Shown here: one piece after another, positions 56,908 to 64,000 of the stretch
Numbering within the stretch: position 1 is the first letter of the stretch
Layout: each line of letters begins with the position of its first letter
Assembly: GCF_002160145.1 (NCBI RefSeq)
Contig: NZ_NFKA01000001.1
Coordinates: forward strand, 124,001-188,000
Reading direction: 5' to 3'
Length of the DNA: 64,000 nucleotides
From: Gemmiger sp. An194
GTDB lineage: Bacteria > Bacillota > Clostridia > Oscillospirales > Ruminococcaceae
The notes under the pieces: model-generated
Databases searched by the model: none
What the model was told of the DNA's origin: nothing
Seen by the model: only the letters and a program-made list of their open reading frames with translations
Translations under genes and position numbers: made by a program

Positions 56908-57903
56908 ATGAGCGTTTTGATCATTGCGGAAGCCGGTGTGAACCACAACGGCAGTCTGGAGCTGGCCAAGAAGATGGCCCTGGTGGCCAAGGAATGCGGC
57001 GCGGATGTGGTGAAATACCAGACCGCCGTGCCCGAGCTGGTCATCTCCAAATTCGCCCAGAAGGCGGAGTACCAGAAGCGGGAGACCGGGGCCGAGGAGA
57101 GCCAGCTGGAGATGGTGCGCCGCATTCACTTCGGCTTTGAGGCCCATAAAGAACTGAAGGAATACTGCGATTACATCGGCATCCAGTATCTGTCCGCCCC
57201 CTTTGACCTGCCCAGCGTGGAGTTCCTGGCCAGTCTGGACCTGCCCATGTGCAAGGTGCCCAGCGGCGAGATCACCAACCTGCCCTATCTGGAGGCGGTG
57301 GGCCGCACCAAAAAGCCGGTGATCCTGTCCACCGGCATGAGCACCCTGCCCGAGATCGAGGACGCCCTGAGCATCCTGGAGGAAAACGGCTGCCCTGAGG
57401 TGACCGTGCTGCACTGCAACACCGAGTACCCCACCCCCTACGAGGACGCGAACCTGCTGGCCATGCTGGAGCTGGGCGAGCAGTTCGGCCTGCCCTACGG
57501 CCTTTCCGACCACACCTCCGGCTGGGAGTGCGACGTGGCTGCGGTGGCCCTGGGGGCAACGGTCATTGAAAAGCACTTCACGCTGGACAAGACCATGGAG
57601 GGCCCGGATCACAAGGCCAGCCTGGAGCCCGCCGAGCTGAAGGCCATGGTGGATGCGGTGCGCCACACCGAAGCCGCCTTGGGCACTGGCCGCAAGGCGG
57701 TGAGCGCCAGCGAGGCCAAGAACAAGCCCATCGCCCGCAAGAGCATCGTGGCGGCCCGGTCCATCAAGGCGGGGGAGACCTTCACCGCCGAGAACCTGAC
57801 CACCAAGCGCCCCGGCGACGGCATCAGCCCCATGCGCTGGTACGAGGTGCTGGGCAAGACCGCCAAGCGGGATTTTGAAGAGGACGAAAAAATCGAGCTG
57901 TAA
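56908..57903 (+). CDS. legI: N-acetylneuraminate/legionaminate synthase
   Basis: 331 residues from the ATG at 56908 (ACGGAG upstream). NeuB TIM barrel: IAEAGVNHNGSLELAK, then KVPSGEITNLPYLE, STGMSTLPEIE and LSDHTSGWECDVAAVALGA, with EKHFTLDKTMEGPDH carrying metal ligands. A C-terminal antifreeze-like SAF domain spans about 275-331. It condenses phosphoenolpyruvate with the 6-deoxy-diacetamido hexose (LegI) or ManNAc (NeuB). The LegB/C/G context favours legionaminic acid. The AT-rich gap before it showed no clear promoter. Confidence 0.92.
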   Translation: MSVLIIAEAGVNHNGSLELAKKMALVAKECGADVVKYQTAVPELVISKFAQKAEYQKRETGAEESQLEMVRRIHFGFEAHKELKEYCDYIGIQYLSAPFDLPSVEFLASLDLPMCKVPSGEITNLPYLEAVGRTKKPVILSTGMSTLPEIEDALSILEENGCPEVTVLHCNTEYPTPYEDANLLAMLELGEQFGLPYGLSDHTSGWECDVAAVALGATVIEKHFTLDKTMEGPDHKASLEPAELKAMVDAVRHTEAALGTGRKAVSASEAKNKPIARKSIVAARSIKAGETFTAENLTTKRPGDGISPMRWYEVLGKTAKRDFEEDEKIEL

Positions 57904-57978
57904 TGCGTGGAGTGCCGCGCGTTTGCTGCCCTGCATTTCGGGGCGGCGCGATGCAAACTACAAAAGGGGGTGCTGCCC

Positions 57979-59169
57979 ATGGCAGCCCAGCCAAAGACCC
58001 TTGCGGTCGTCACCGGGACCCGGGCCGAGTACGGTCTGCTGCGTCCGGTGATCCAAAAACTGTTGAAATCTGACGGTTTTATACTAAAAGTATTAGCGAC
58101 CGGTGCCCATCTGGCCCCGGAATTCGGCAATACCGTGCAGGAGATCGAGGCGGACGGGGTACCCATCGCCGCCCGTATCCCCATTCTGAAATTTGGCACC
58201 GGCCCGCTGGCCACGGCGGACACGGTGGCCTATACCATCCAGCAGTTCAGCCGCTGGTTCTGGGAGAATAAGCCGGACGCGGTGCTGGTGCTGGGCGACC
58301 GGTACGAGATCTTTGCGGCGGCGCAGGCGGCGGCCATGACCGGTGTGCCCATCGCCCACATCAGCGGCGGCGACGTGACCCTGGGCGCGGCGGACGATTA
58401 CTACCGCCACTGCATCACCAAGATGGCTCACCTGCATTTCCCCAGCTGCGCGGAATACGCCCGGCGGGTCATCCGCATGGGCGAAGCGCCGGACACTGTG
58501 TTCAACGTGGGCGGTCTGGGGGATGAGAACATCCGCACCATGCCCAAGATGAGCCGGGAAGAATTGAGCGAGAGTCTGGGCTTTGATCTCTCCGGTCCCT
58601 TCGCGCTGGTCACCTTCCACCCGGAAACCGCGGGCGGGGCCAGCCCCACCGAACAGGTGGCCCAGCTGCTGGCCGCCATGGAGCAGCTGCAAAAGACCCG
58701 CCCGGTGCGCTGGCTCATCACCAAGGCCAATGCGGACGCGGGTGGTATTGCCATCAACGAGCTGATCGACCGTTGGGTGGAAAAGCATCCCGACAAGGCC
58801 ATCGCCTTTACCAGCCTCGGGGTTAAGCGGTATCTTTCCGCCATGGCCTGCGCGGCGGCGGTGGTGGGCAATTCCTCCTCCGGCGTGGTGGAAACCCCCA
58901 CCTTCGGGGTGCCCACGGTGAACATCGGCGAGCGGCAGGCCGGGCGGATCATCTGCCCCAACGTGCTCTGCTGCAAGGCGGAGAAGGGCGAGATTCTGAC
59001 GGCTCTCGAAACCGCATTCAGTGAGGAATTTGCCGAAAAGGCAAAGCAGACCGTAAGCCCCTACAACGGGGGCGATACCAGCGGCCGCATTGTGGAGATC
59101 CTGCGCGCCCAGCTGGCCCGGCCGGACTTCGGCGCGCCCAAGGGATTCTACGATGGACCCGTGGAGTAA
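57979..59169 (+). CDS. legG: Hydrolysing UDP/GDP-sugar 2-epimerase (LegG/NeuC)
   Basis: 396 residues; AAAGGGGG precedes the ATG. NeuC-type markers: VVTGTRAEYGLLRPVI, then VLGDRYEIFAAA, HISGGDVTLGAADDYYRH, and VGNSSSGVVETPTFGVPTVNIG. It releases the nucleotide and inverts C2 to give the hexose accepted by the synthase. The length and order beside legI match legionaminic loci. Its 3' end overlaps the next gene by about 17 bases. Confidence 0.9.
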   Translation: MAAQPKTLAVVTGTRAEYGLLRPVIQKLLKSDGFILKVLATGAHLAPEFGNTVQEIEADGVPIAARIPILKFGTGPLATADTVAYTIQQFSRWFWENKPDAVLVLGDRYEIFAAAQAAAMTGVPIAHISGGDVTLGAADDYYRHCITKMAHLHFPSCAEYARRVIRMGEAPDTVFNVGGLGDENIRTMPKMSREELSESLGFDLSGPFALVTFHPETAGGASPTEQVAQLLAAMEQLQKTRPVRWLITKANADAGGIAINELIDRWVEKHPDKAIAFTSLGVKRYLSAMACAAAVVGNSSSGVVETPTFGVPTVNIGERQAGRIICPNVLCCKAEKGEILTALETAFSEEFAEKAKQTVSPYNGGDTSGRIVEILRAQLARPDFGAPKGFYDGPVE

Positions 59170-60265
59170 GCGGTACCCGATGGCCCCGGGCATGCTCCGA
59201 AAAGCGGAGTTCAAGCCGGGCCAGCGGGTGCTTGCCATCAGCGATATCCACGGCTGCAGGGCTCTGCTGGAACGCCTTTTGAAAAAGCTGGACTACCGCC
59301 CCGGCACGGATGCACTGGTTCTGGCGGGGGACCTGCTGACCAAGGGCGAGGAAAACATGGCCATGCTGGATTTCGCCATGGAGCTGGCGGAGCTGCCGGA
59401 TGTACACATCCTGCTGGGCAACTGCGACGGCATGAACGACGAGGCCGAAGCCCCCTGGCTGCCGGTGTTTCTGGACCGCCAGCCAAGGCAGCTGTTCTGG
59501 GAGCAGTGCGCGGCCCAGGGCATCGGCAGGGACGAGGCGCTGGCGGATGCCCACGGTACCATTCAGGCGCTTTGCCGGACCTACCCGGAGCAGGCGGCCT
59601 TTCTGGCCGGGCTACCCCGCATTCTGGCAAGTGAAAAGTATTATTTCGCCCATGCGGCCATGGACGCGGCGCTGCCGCCGGACCAGCAGGACCCGGTGGA
59701 TGTGATCACCCGGCGGGCCTTTCTGCAAACTGCCGGGCGCTTCGAACGTCTGCTGATCGTGGGCCATTACCCGGCCTGCAATTACGACCTGACCGAGTGC
59801 CGCCTTTCTCCCTATTATGACAGAGCGCGGAACATCCTCTGCATCGACGGGGGCAACCGGGTCAAAACCGGTGGCCAGCTGAACGGCGCAGTTTTACAGG
59901 ACGGAGAGTATCTGGGCTGCGAATGGGTGGACGAGCTGCCCGCCGCCCGGGTGTTGCGTCCGCAGGCGGAAAAGCCCGCCACTGTGAACATCAACTGGCC
60001 CAGCTACGCAGTGCAGCCCCTGCAATGGCAGGGCGGGCTGTGCCGCTGCCGCCACGAAAAAACCGGCCGGGAGTTCTCAGTTCCCGCTCAGCTGGTGGAG
60101 CAGACCGGGAACGGCTGGAGGCTGGCGGACGATTACACCGACTACCGCCCGCCGCTGCAAGCGGGCCAGCGGGTGGGGCTTGCCGCCTGGGCAGGGGACT
60201 GGGCGCTCATCAAGACCGGCGACCGGCCCGGTTGGGTCCCGGCGGAATGGCTGAAACAGGAATAA
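59153..60265 (+). CDS. Metallophosphoesterase (PPP family) with C-terminal extra domain
   Basis: 370 residues if started at the ATG at 59153 within legG; ATGs at 59180 and 59192 are alternatives. Residues about 25-240 are PPP-type: SDIHGC, then GDLLTKGEEN, GNCDGMND, and GHYPACNYD and DGGNRVKTGG, which provide the bimetal ligands. Residues about 280-370 form a small-beta, SH3-like pair (HEKTGREFSVPAQLVEQTGN, GDWALIKTGDRPGWVPAEWL). The setting inside a nonulosonate operon suggests it acts on a phosphorylated sugar or nucleotide of the pathway; the family alone does not show that. Confidence 0.65.
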   Translation: MDPWSKRYPMAPGMLRKAEFKPGQRVLAISDIHGCRALLERLLKKLDYRPGTDALVLAGDLLTKGEENMAMLDFAMELAELPDVHILLGNCDGMNDEAEAPWLPVFLDRQPRQLFWEQCAAQGIGRDEALADAHGTIQALCRTYPEQAAFLAGLPRILASEKYYFAHAAMDAALPPDQQDPVDVITRRAFLQTAGRFERLLIVGHYPACNYDLTECRLSPYYDRARNILCIDGGNRVKTGGQLNGAVLQDGEYLGCEWVDELPAARVLRPQAEKPATVNINWPSYAVQPLQWQGGLCRCRHEKTGREFSVPAQLVEQTGNGWRLADDYTDYRPPLQAGQRVGLAAWAGDWALIKTGDRPGWVPAEWLKQE

Positions 60266-60319
60266 TTCCCGGCGGGCGGCAAAAGAACCGTCGGAACAAA
60301 AAACGCGAGGTGTGAACAA

Positions 60320-61297
60320 ATGAAACTTTTGATCGTGGGTCTGGGCAGCATGGGCAAGCGCCGTGCCCGCCTGGCCAAGGGAATGGACGCGTCCATTGAA
60401 ATCAGCGGCGTGGACACCACTGAATCCCGCCGCACCGAGGCCGAGGGCCTGGGCATCACCGCCTATGCCAGCATCGGCGAAGCGGTGGCAGCAGAAAAAT
60501 TCGACGCGGCGCTGGTCTGCACCGCACCCATCACCCATGCGGGAATCATCAGCGAGCTGCTGGACGCGGGCCTGCCGGTATTCACCGAGCTGAACCTGGT
60601 GAGCGACGGCTACGAAGAGAACATGAAAAAGGCCAAGGAAAAGAGCCTGCCCCTGTTCCTTTCCTCCACCATGCTCTACCGGGGCGAGACCCGGTACATC
60701 AAGCAGCAGGTGGAAGCCTTTGACAAGCCGGTGAACTACATCTATCACATCGGCCAGTACCTGCCGGACTGGCACCCCTGGGAGAACTACAAGAACTTCT
60801 TTGTGGGCGACAAGCGCACCGGCGGCGTGCGGGAGATTTTCGGCATCGACCTGCCCTGGCTGCTGGACACCTTCGGCCCGGTGAAGAGCCTGCATGTGGA
60901 AAAGGACAAAATCAGCCAGCTGGAGGTGGACTACCCGGACAGCTACTTTGTGACCCTGCGCCACGAAAACGGCGTGAAGGGCATGCTGGCGGTGGACGTG
61001 GTGAGCCCCAAGGCGGTGCGCAACTTTGAGTGCTTCGGCGAAGGGCTGCACCTGTTCTGGGAGGGCAACCCCAGGAGCCTTTACACCTTTGACCACGACA
61101 AGGGTGAAAAGCTGCCGGTGAACACCTACGAGAGCTTTGAGCACGATTCCCGCTACAGCGACAACATCGTGGAAAACGCCTACGTGGACGAGCTGGCCAA
61201 CTTCTTCGCGGTGCTCAAGGGCGCCGAGCAGCCCCGCTACAGCTTCGAAAAGGATCTGGAGACCATCCGGCTGATCGAGGCCATCGAGGAGGCATAA
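60320..61297 (+). CDS. Gfo/Idh/MocA-family oxidoreductase 1
   Basis: 325 residues. Rossmann loop LLIVGLGSMGKRRARLAKG, then CTAPITHAGIISELLDAGLPVFTEL, where the usual EKP is replaced by TEL. The substrate half has GGVREIFGIDLPWLLDTFG with the His/Asp region altered. It should act on a sugar intermediate with NAD(P); the missing Lys of EKP may mean altered chemistry. A second member of the family follows 38 bases on. Confidence 0.8.
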   Translation: MKLLIVGLGSMGKRRARLAKGMDASIEISGVDTTESRRTEAEGLGITAYASIGEAVAAEKFDAALVCTAPITHAGIISELLDAGLPVFTELNLVSDGYEENMKKAKEKSLPLFLSSTMLYRGETRYIKQQVEAFDKPVNYIYHIGQYLPDWHPWENYKNFFVGDKRTGGVREIFGIDLPWLLDTFGPVKSLHVEKDKISQLEVDYPDSYFVTLRHENGVKGMLAVDVVSPKAVRNFECFGEGLHLFWEGNPRSLYTFDHDKGEKLPVNTYESFEHDSRYSDNIVENAYVDELANFFAVLKGAEQPRYSFEKDLETIRLIEAIEEA

Positions 61298-61334
61298 AGC
61301 TGTTTTTGCCAACAAAACAAAAGGAGGAAGCACC

Positions 61335-62261
61335 ATGAAAGTATTGTTTGTGGGCCTGGGTTCCATCGGCAAGCGGCATCTGAACAACCTGATCCACATT
61401 GCCTCCCGGCGGGGCGTTTCCCTGGAGGTGGACGCGCTGCGCTCCAGCCTGAAGCCTCTGCCCCCCGAGCTGGCGGCGGTGATCAAGCACCAGTACATCG
61501 ACTTCGAGCAGCTGGGCCATTACGATGTGGCCTTCATCACCAACCCCACCAGCCTGCACGCCTCCACCCTGGCGGATCTGGCGGGCAAGGCGGAGAACCT
61601 GTTCATCGAAAAGCCCATCTTCGATCACACCGATTACGATCTGGCCGAGCTGGGTCTTGAGACCCAGAAGGCCTATGTGGCCGCGCCCATGCGCTGGTGC
61701 GGCACCTTCCTGGCGCTGAAAAAGCTGATGCCCACCCTGCGGCCCTACTCCGCCCGGGTCATCTGCTCGTCCTACCTGCCGGACTGGCGGCCCGGTGTGG
61801 ACTATCGCAAGGTCTACTCCGCCCACAAGGACATGGGCGGAGGCGTGACCATAGACCTGATCCATGAGTGGGACTACATGGTGGAGCTGTTCGGCAAGCC
61901 TCTGGAAAGCTACAACTTCAAGGGCACCTATTCCGATCTGGAAATCGACTCGGATGATCTGTCCGTCTATATCGCCCGCTATCCGAATATGCTGGCGGAG
62001 ATTCATCTGGACTACTTCGGCCGCACCTACCGGCGTACCATCGAGCTGTTCTGCGCCGACGGCACCGTGACCGCCGACTTCGGCGCGGGCACCCTGACCC
62101 TGGCCAATGGCCTGGTGCAGCATTTTGAGGAGCCGGTGAACGACCGCTACATGCGAGAGATGGAGTACTTTTTGGACTACGCCATCAACGGCCAGGGCGA
62201 GAGCATCAACAGCCCGGCCATGGCGCTGGATGTGCTCAAGCTGACCCTGGGCGAGGAATAA
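61335..62261 (+). CDS. Gfo/Idh/MocA-family oxidoreductase 2
   Basis: 308 residues, AAAGGAGGAAG before the ATG. Loop VLFVGLGSIGKRHLNNLI, then NPTSLHASTLADLAGKAENLFIEKP with the typical EKP motif kept, and GGGVTIDLIHEWDYMVELFG with the His residue. Proteins of this type (PtmF-like) accompany LegF in Campylobacter and related nonulosonate loci. It is followed by legF after 21 bases. Confidence 0.8.
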   Translation: MKVLFVGLGSIGKRHLNNLIHIASRRGVSLEVDALRSSLKPLPPELAAVIKHQYIDFEQLGHYDVAFITNPTSLHASTLADLAGKAENLFIEKPIFDHTDYDLAELGLETQKAYVAAPMRWCGTFLALKKLMPTLRPYSARVICSSYLPDWRPGVDYRKVYSAHKDMGGGVTIDLIHEWDYMVELFGKPLESYNFKGTYSDLEIDSDDLSVYIARYPNMLAEIHLDYFGRTYRRTIELFCADGTVTADFGAGTLTLANGLVQHFEEPVNDRYMREMEYFLDYAINGQGESINSPAMALDVLKLTLGEE

Positions 62262-62282
62262 AAGGGAAAGAAGGAACGAAAC

Positions 62283-63047
62283 GTGGAAAAACTGCTCATC
62301 ACCATCTGCGGCCGCGCAGGCAGCAAGGGATTCAAAAACAAGAACCTGAAGGTGTTCTGTGAAAAACCGCTGGTGTACTACACCCTGAGCGCAGCTTCTC
62401 TGTTCAAGGCCGCCCGGCCGGATGTGCAGGTGGACATCTGCCTGAACACCGACAGTCAGGCCCTGGCGGATCTGGTGGCCGCCAAATATCCCGAGGTGGT
62501 GTTCCTGCCCCGCGGCGAGGCTTTGGGCGGCGACACCGTGCCCAAGATGGCCGTCTTTCAGGACAGCCTGGCACGCATGGAGGAGAAAAACGGCTGCACC
62601 TACGACTATGTGATGGATCTGGACATCACCAGCCCGCTGCGCACCGCCAAGGACGTGCAGAACGCCTTTGAGATGAAGGCCTCCCGCCCGGATCTGGACC
62701 TGGTGTTCAGCGTCACCGAGTCCCGCCGGAACCCCTGCTTCAACATGGTGCGGGACTGCGGCGACCACGTGGAAAAGGGCATCGACAACGCCACCTACAC
62801 CGCCCGCCAGCAGGCCCCGGTGTTCTACGATGTGAACGCCAGCATCTATGTATTCCGCCGGGATTTTCTGGCGAACAACACCACCGGCATTCTGTGGGAC
62901 GGCAAGATCGGCGTGAGCAAGATGCTGGATACCGGCGTGCTGGACATCGACAGCGAGGAGGACTTCCTGCTGATGGAGGTCATCGCCGGGCATCTGTTCA
63001 AGACTCTGCCGGAGTTTGCCCAGGTACGGGACAACATCCGGGAATAA
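62283..63047 (+). CDS. legF: CMP-legionaminate/neuraminate cytidylyltransferase
   Basis: 254 residues, starting GTG after AAAGAAGGA. NeuA/LegF motifs: ITICGRAGSKGFKNKNLKVF for CTP binding, LDITSPLRTAKDVQNAF, and YDVNASIYVFRRDFL near the end. It makes the CMP-activated nonulosonic acid, the donor for surface transferases. It closes the pathway set; a hairpin without T-run (GCGCGGG/CCCGCGC, 63054-63079) follows. Confidence 0.9.
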   Translation: MEKLLITICGRAGSKGFKNKNLKVFCEKPLVYYTLSAASLFKAARPDVQVDICLNTDSQALADLVAAKYPEVVFLPRGEALGGDTVPKMAVFQDSLARMEEKNGCTYDYVMDLDITSPLRTAKDVQNAFEMKASRPDLDLVFSVTESRRNPCFNMVRDCGDHVEKGIDNATYTARQQAPVFYDVNASIYVFRRDFLANNTTGILWDGKIGVSKMLDTGVLDIDSEEDFLLMEVIAGHLFKTLPEFAQVRDNIRE

Positions 63048-63162
63048 AACGCGGCGCGGGGGCGGGTAAGCTCCCGCGCTGAAATCTGTCTATGAGGGAA
63101 ACCGGGAAAGCGCTGCAAAAAGCCGAGCGGCGCAAAACGCAGAAGAATAGGGGAGAAGCGAT

Positions 63163-63933
63163 ATGAACGACCAGCAGCGTGTGCTGGAATTTGTGATGGC
63201 GGCAGGCGAGGTGCTGCTGAAAAACGGGGCCGAGGTGAGCCGCACCCAGCAGACCATGGAGATCATGGCCAAAAGCCTTGGGGTGGACAGCTTCCACGGT
63301 TACGTACTTACCAACGGCCTGTTCGCCAGCATGGGTTCGGACTACGGCCAGCCGGCCCAGATCCGCAGTGTGCCCGCCAGTGAGGTGCACCTGGGCCGGG
63401 TGGAGGCGGTGAACGCTCTGTCCCGCAAGATCGCCCAGGGGCATGTGACTCTGGATGAGGCCTACGAAGAGCTGGAGCGGATCAAAACCATGCCCTACGC
63501 CCCCAGCCGGGACCAGATTCTGGCCTGCGGCGCGGGCAGCGCCTGCTTTGCGCTCATGTTCGGCGGTATCTGGCAGGACGGCCTGATCGCTCTGGCGGTG
63601 GGCCTTGGCCTGCAGGTGTTTTTGCTGTGGATGGGCCGCTGGGGCCTGAACAAGCTGATCACCAAATTTCTGGGGGCGGCCTTTGTGGCGCTGGTCACCA
63701 TGCTGCTGTTCCTCAACGGCTTCGGTCAGAACATGGATAAGGCCATCATCGGCGCCCTGATGCCGCTGGTGCCTGGCATGGCGCTGACCCTGGGCATCCG
63801 TGATCTGATTATGGCGGACTTTCTGTCCGGCACCATCCGCATGCTGGATGCCCTGCTCACCGCCGCCTGCATTGCCTGCGGCGTGGGCCTGATTCTGGGC
63901 CTGGCCACCATGATTCCGGGGGTGAATGTATGA
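63163..63933 (+). CDS. ThrE-type threonine/serine exporter, large (DUF1212) subunit
   Basis: 256 residues. An N-terminal cytoplasmic segment (EFVMAAGEVLLKNGAEVSRTQQTMEIMAKSLG) is typical of DUF1212, followed by five membrane helices (FALMFGGIWQDGLIALAVG, then FLGAAFVALVTMLLFLNG and so on). Two-gene ThrE systems split the ten-helix exporter into this part and a DUF3815 part; the second gene starts in an overlap (ATGA). Export of threonine or serine is inferred from the family. Confidence 0.85.
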   Translation: MNDQQRVLEFVMAAGEVLLKNGAEVSRTQQTMEIMAKSLGVDSFHGYVLTNGLFASMGSDYGQPAQIRSVPASEVHLGRVEAVNALSRKIAQGHVTLDEAYEELERIKTMPYAPSRDQILACGAGSACFALMFGGIWQDGLIALAVGLGLQVFLLWMGRWGLNKLITKFLGAAFVALVTMLLFLNGFGQNMDKAIIGALMPLVPGMALTLGIRDLIMADFLSGTIRMLDALLTAACIACGVGLILGLATMIPGVNV

Positions 63934-64000
63934 TGCTGCTGATGATCGAGTTTCTGCGCCAGCTGGCGCTGGCCTTTCTGGGCACCGTCTGCTTCGGCCT
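63930..64000 (+). CDS. ThrE-type exporter, small (DUF3815) subunit (3' end missing)
   Basis: An ATG overlapping the stop of the DUF1212 gene opens a frame MMLLMIEFLRQLALAFLGTV that runs off the window. The start of a membrane helix and the position fit the DUF3815 half of a two-gene ThrE exporter. Only 23 codons are visible. Confidence 0.6.
   Translation, partial: MMLLMIEFLRQLALAFLGTVCFG

Noticed and set aside
1-64000. Insertion sequences, integrases, prophage genes or attachment sites
   Set aside because: No transposase, integrase, phage structural gene or flanking repeat was recognised anywhere in the window.

Overview
The window looks like a chromosomal segment from a GC-rich, low-oxygen Firmicute of the class Clostridia. 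The best guess is an Oscillospiraceae (Ruminococcaceae) gut bacterium near Faecalibacterium, Gemmiger or Subdoligranulum. This rests on strong Shine-Dalgarno sites, sigma-A promoters (TTGACA-N17-TATAAT type), a T-box leader, Clostridia-type small families (DUF1292, DUF1836, DUF3842, DUF3169, DUF4358), rubredoxin, an EFR1-type ferredoxin and Firmicute-type two-component systems. No tRNA, rRNA, IS element, prophage, CRISPR array or replication origin was seen.

Layout. Positions 1-9.6 kb (+) hold housekeeping genes: a SpoU rRNA methylase (cut by the window edge), a P-type-ATPase-like protein without catalytic motifs, an EF-G2-like GTPase, greA, lysS fused to a tRNA-binding domain, and ruvX. Positions 9.7-12.3 kb hold a VanRS-like two-component system with no vancomycin genes nearby, and a MarR regulator whose 3' end runs into a frameshifted cytidylate-kinase-like remnant. 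Positions 12.3-24.6 kb mix transport, redox and envelope genes (CLC channel, DUF1836, ferredoxin, rubredoxin, cardiolipin synthase, cyclophilin lipoprotein, LUD protein, split LysO exporter, CPBP protease with DUF3169 and an XRE regulator). A 6S-like RNA candidate lies at about 18.99-19.17 kb. Positions 24.7-34.2 kb hold a glycosyltransferase, an Lrp regulator, HflX, a GNAT, a papain-like enzyme and a two-component system next to two paralogous lipoproteins. A promoter-terminator unit with no ORF (small RNA candidate) sits at 27.4-27.55 kb.

Positions 34.3-38.6 kb hold a MATE pump and a methionine uptake operon (metN-metI-metQ, minus strand) behind a T-box leader whose likely specifier is AUG. 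Its substrate-binding protein is the most striking object in the window: the two halves of the MetQ fold are encoded in swapped order in one intact gene, so it is circularly permuted.

From 38.65 to 63.05 kb runs a surface-glycan locus read from a divergent promoter region at 46.1-46.3 kb. Leftward are an MBOAT acyltransferase, an SGNH-type partner, a surface-carbohydrate transferase and a Wzx-like flippase; further on, with its own promoter, is a PseA-like amidotransferase. Rightward are LegB, a DUF2142 protein, two tandem pairs of large and small membrane proteins, and then LegC, PtmE, LegI, LegG, a phosphoesterase with a C-terminal extra domain, two Gfo/Idh/MocA oxidoreductases and LegF. 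Together these should make CMP-legionaminic acid or a relative, decorate a glycan with it, O-acylate it and export it. No LegH N-acetyltransferase is present. The window ends in a ThrE-type two-subunit amino-acid exporter.
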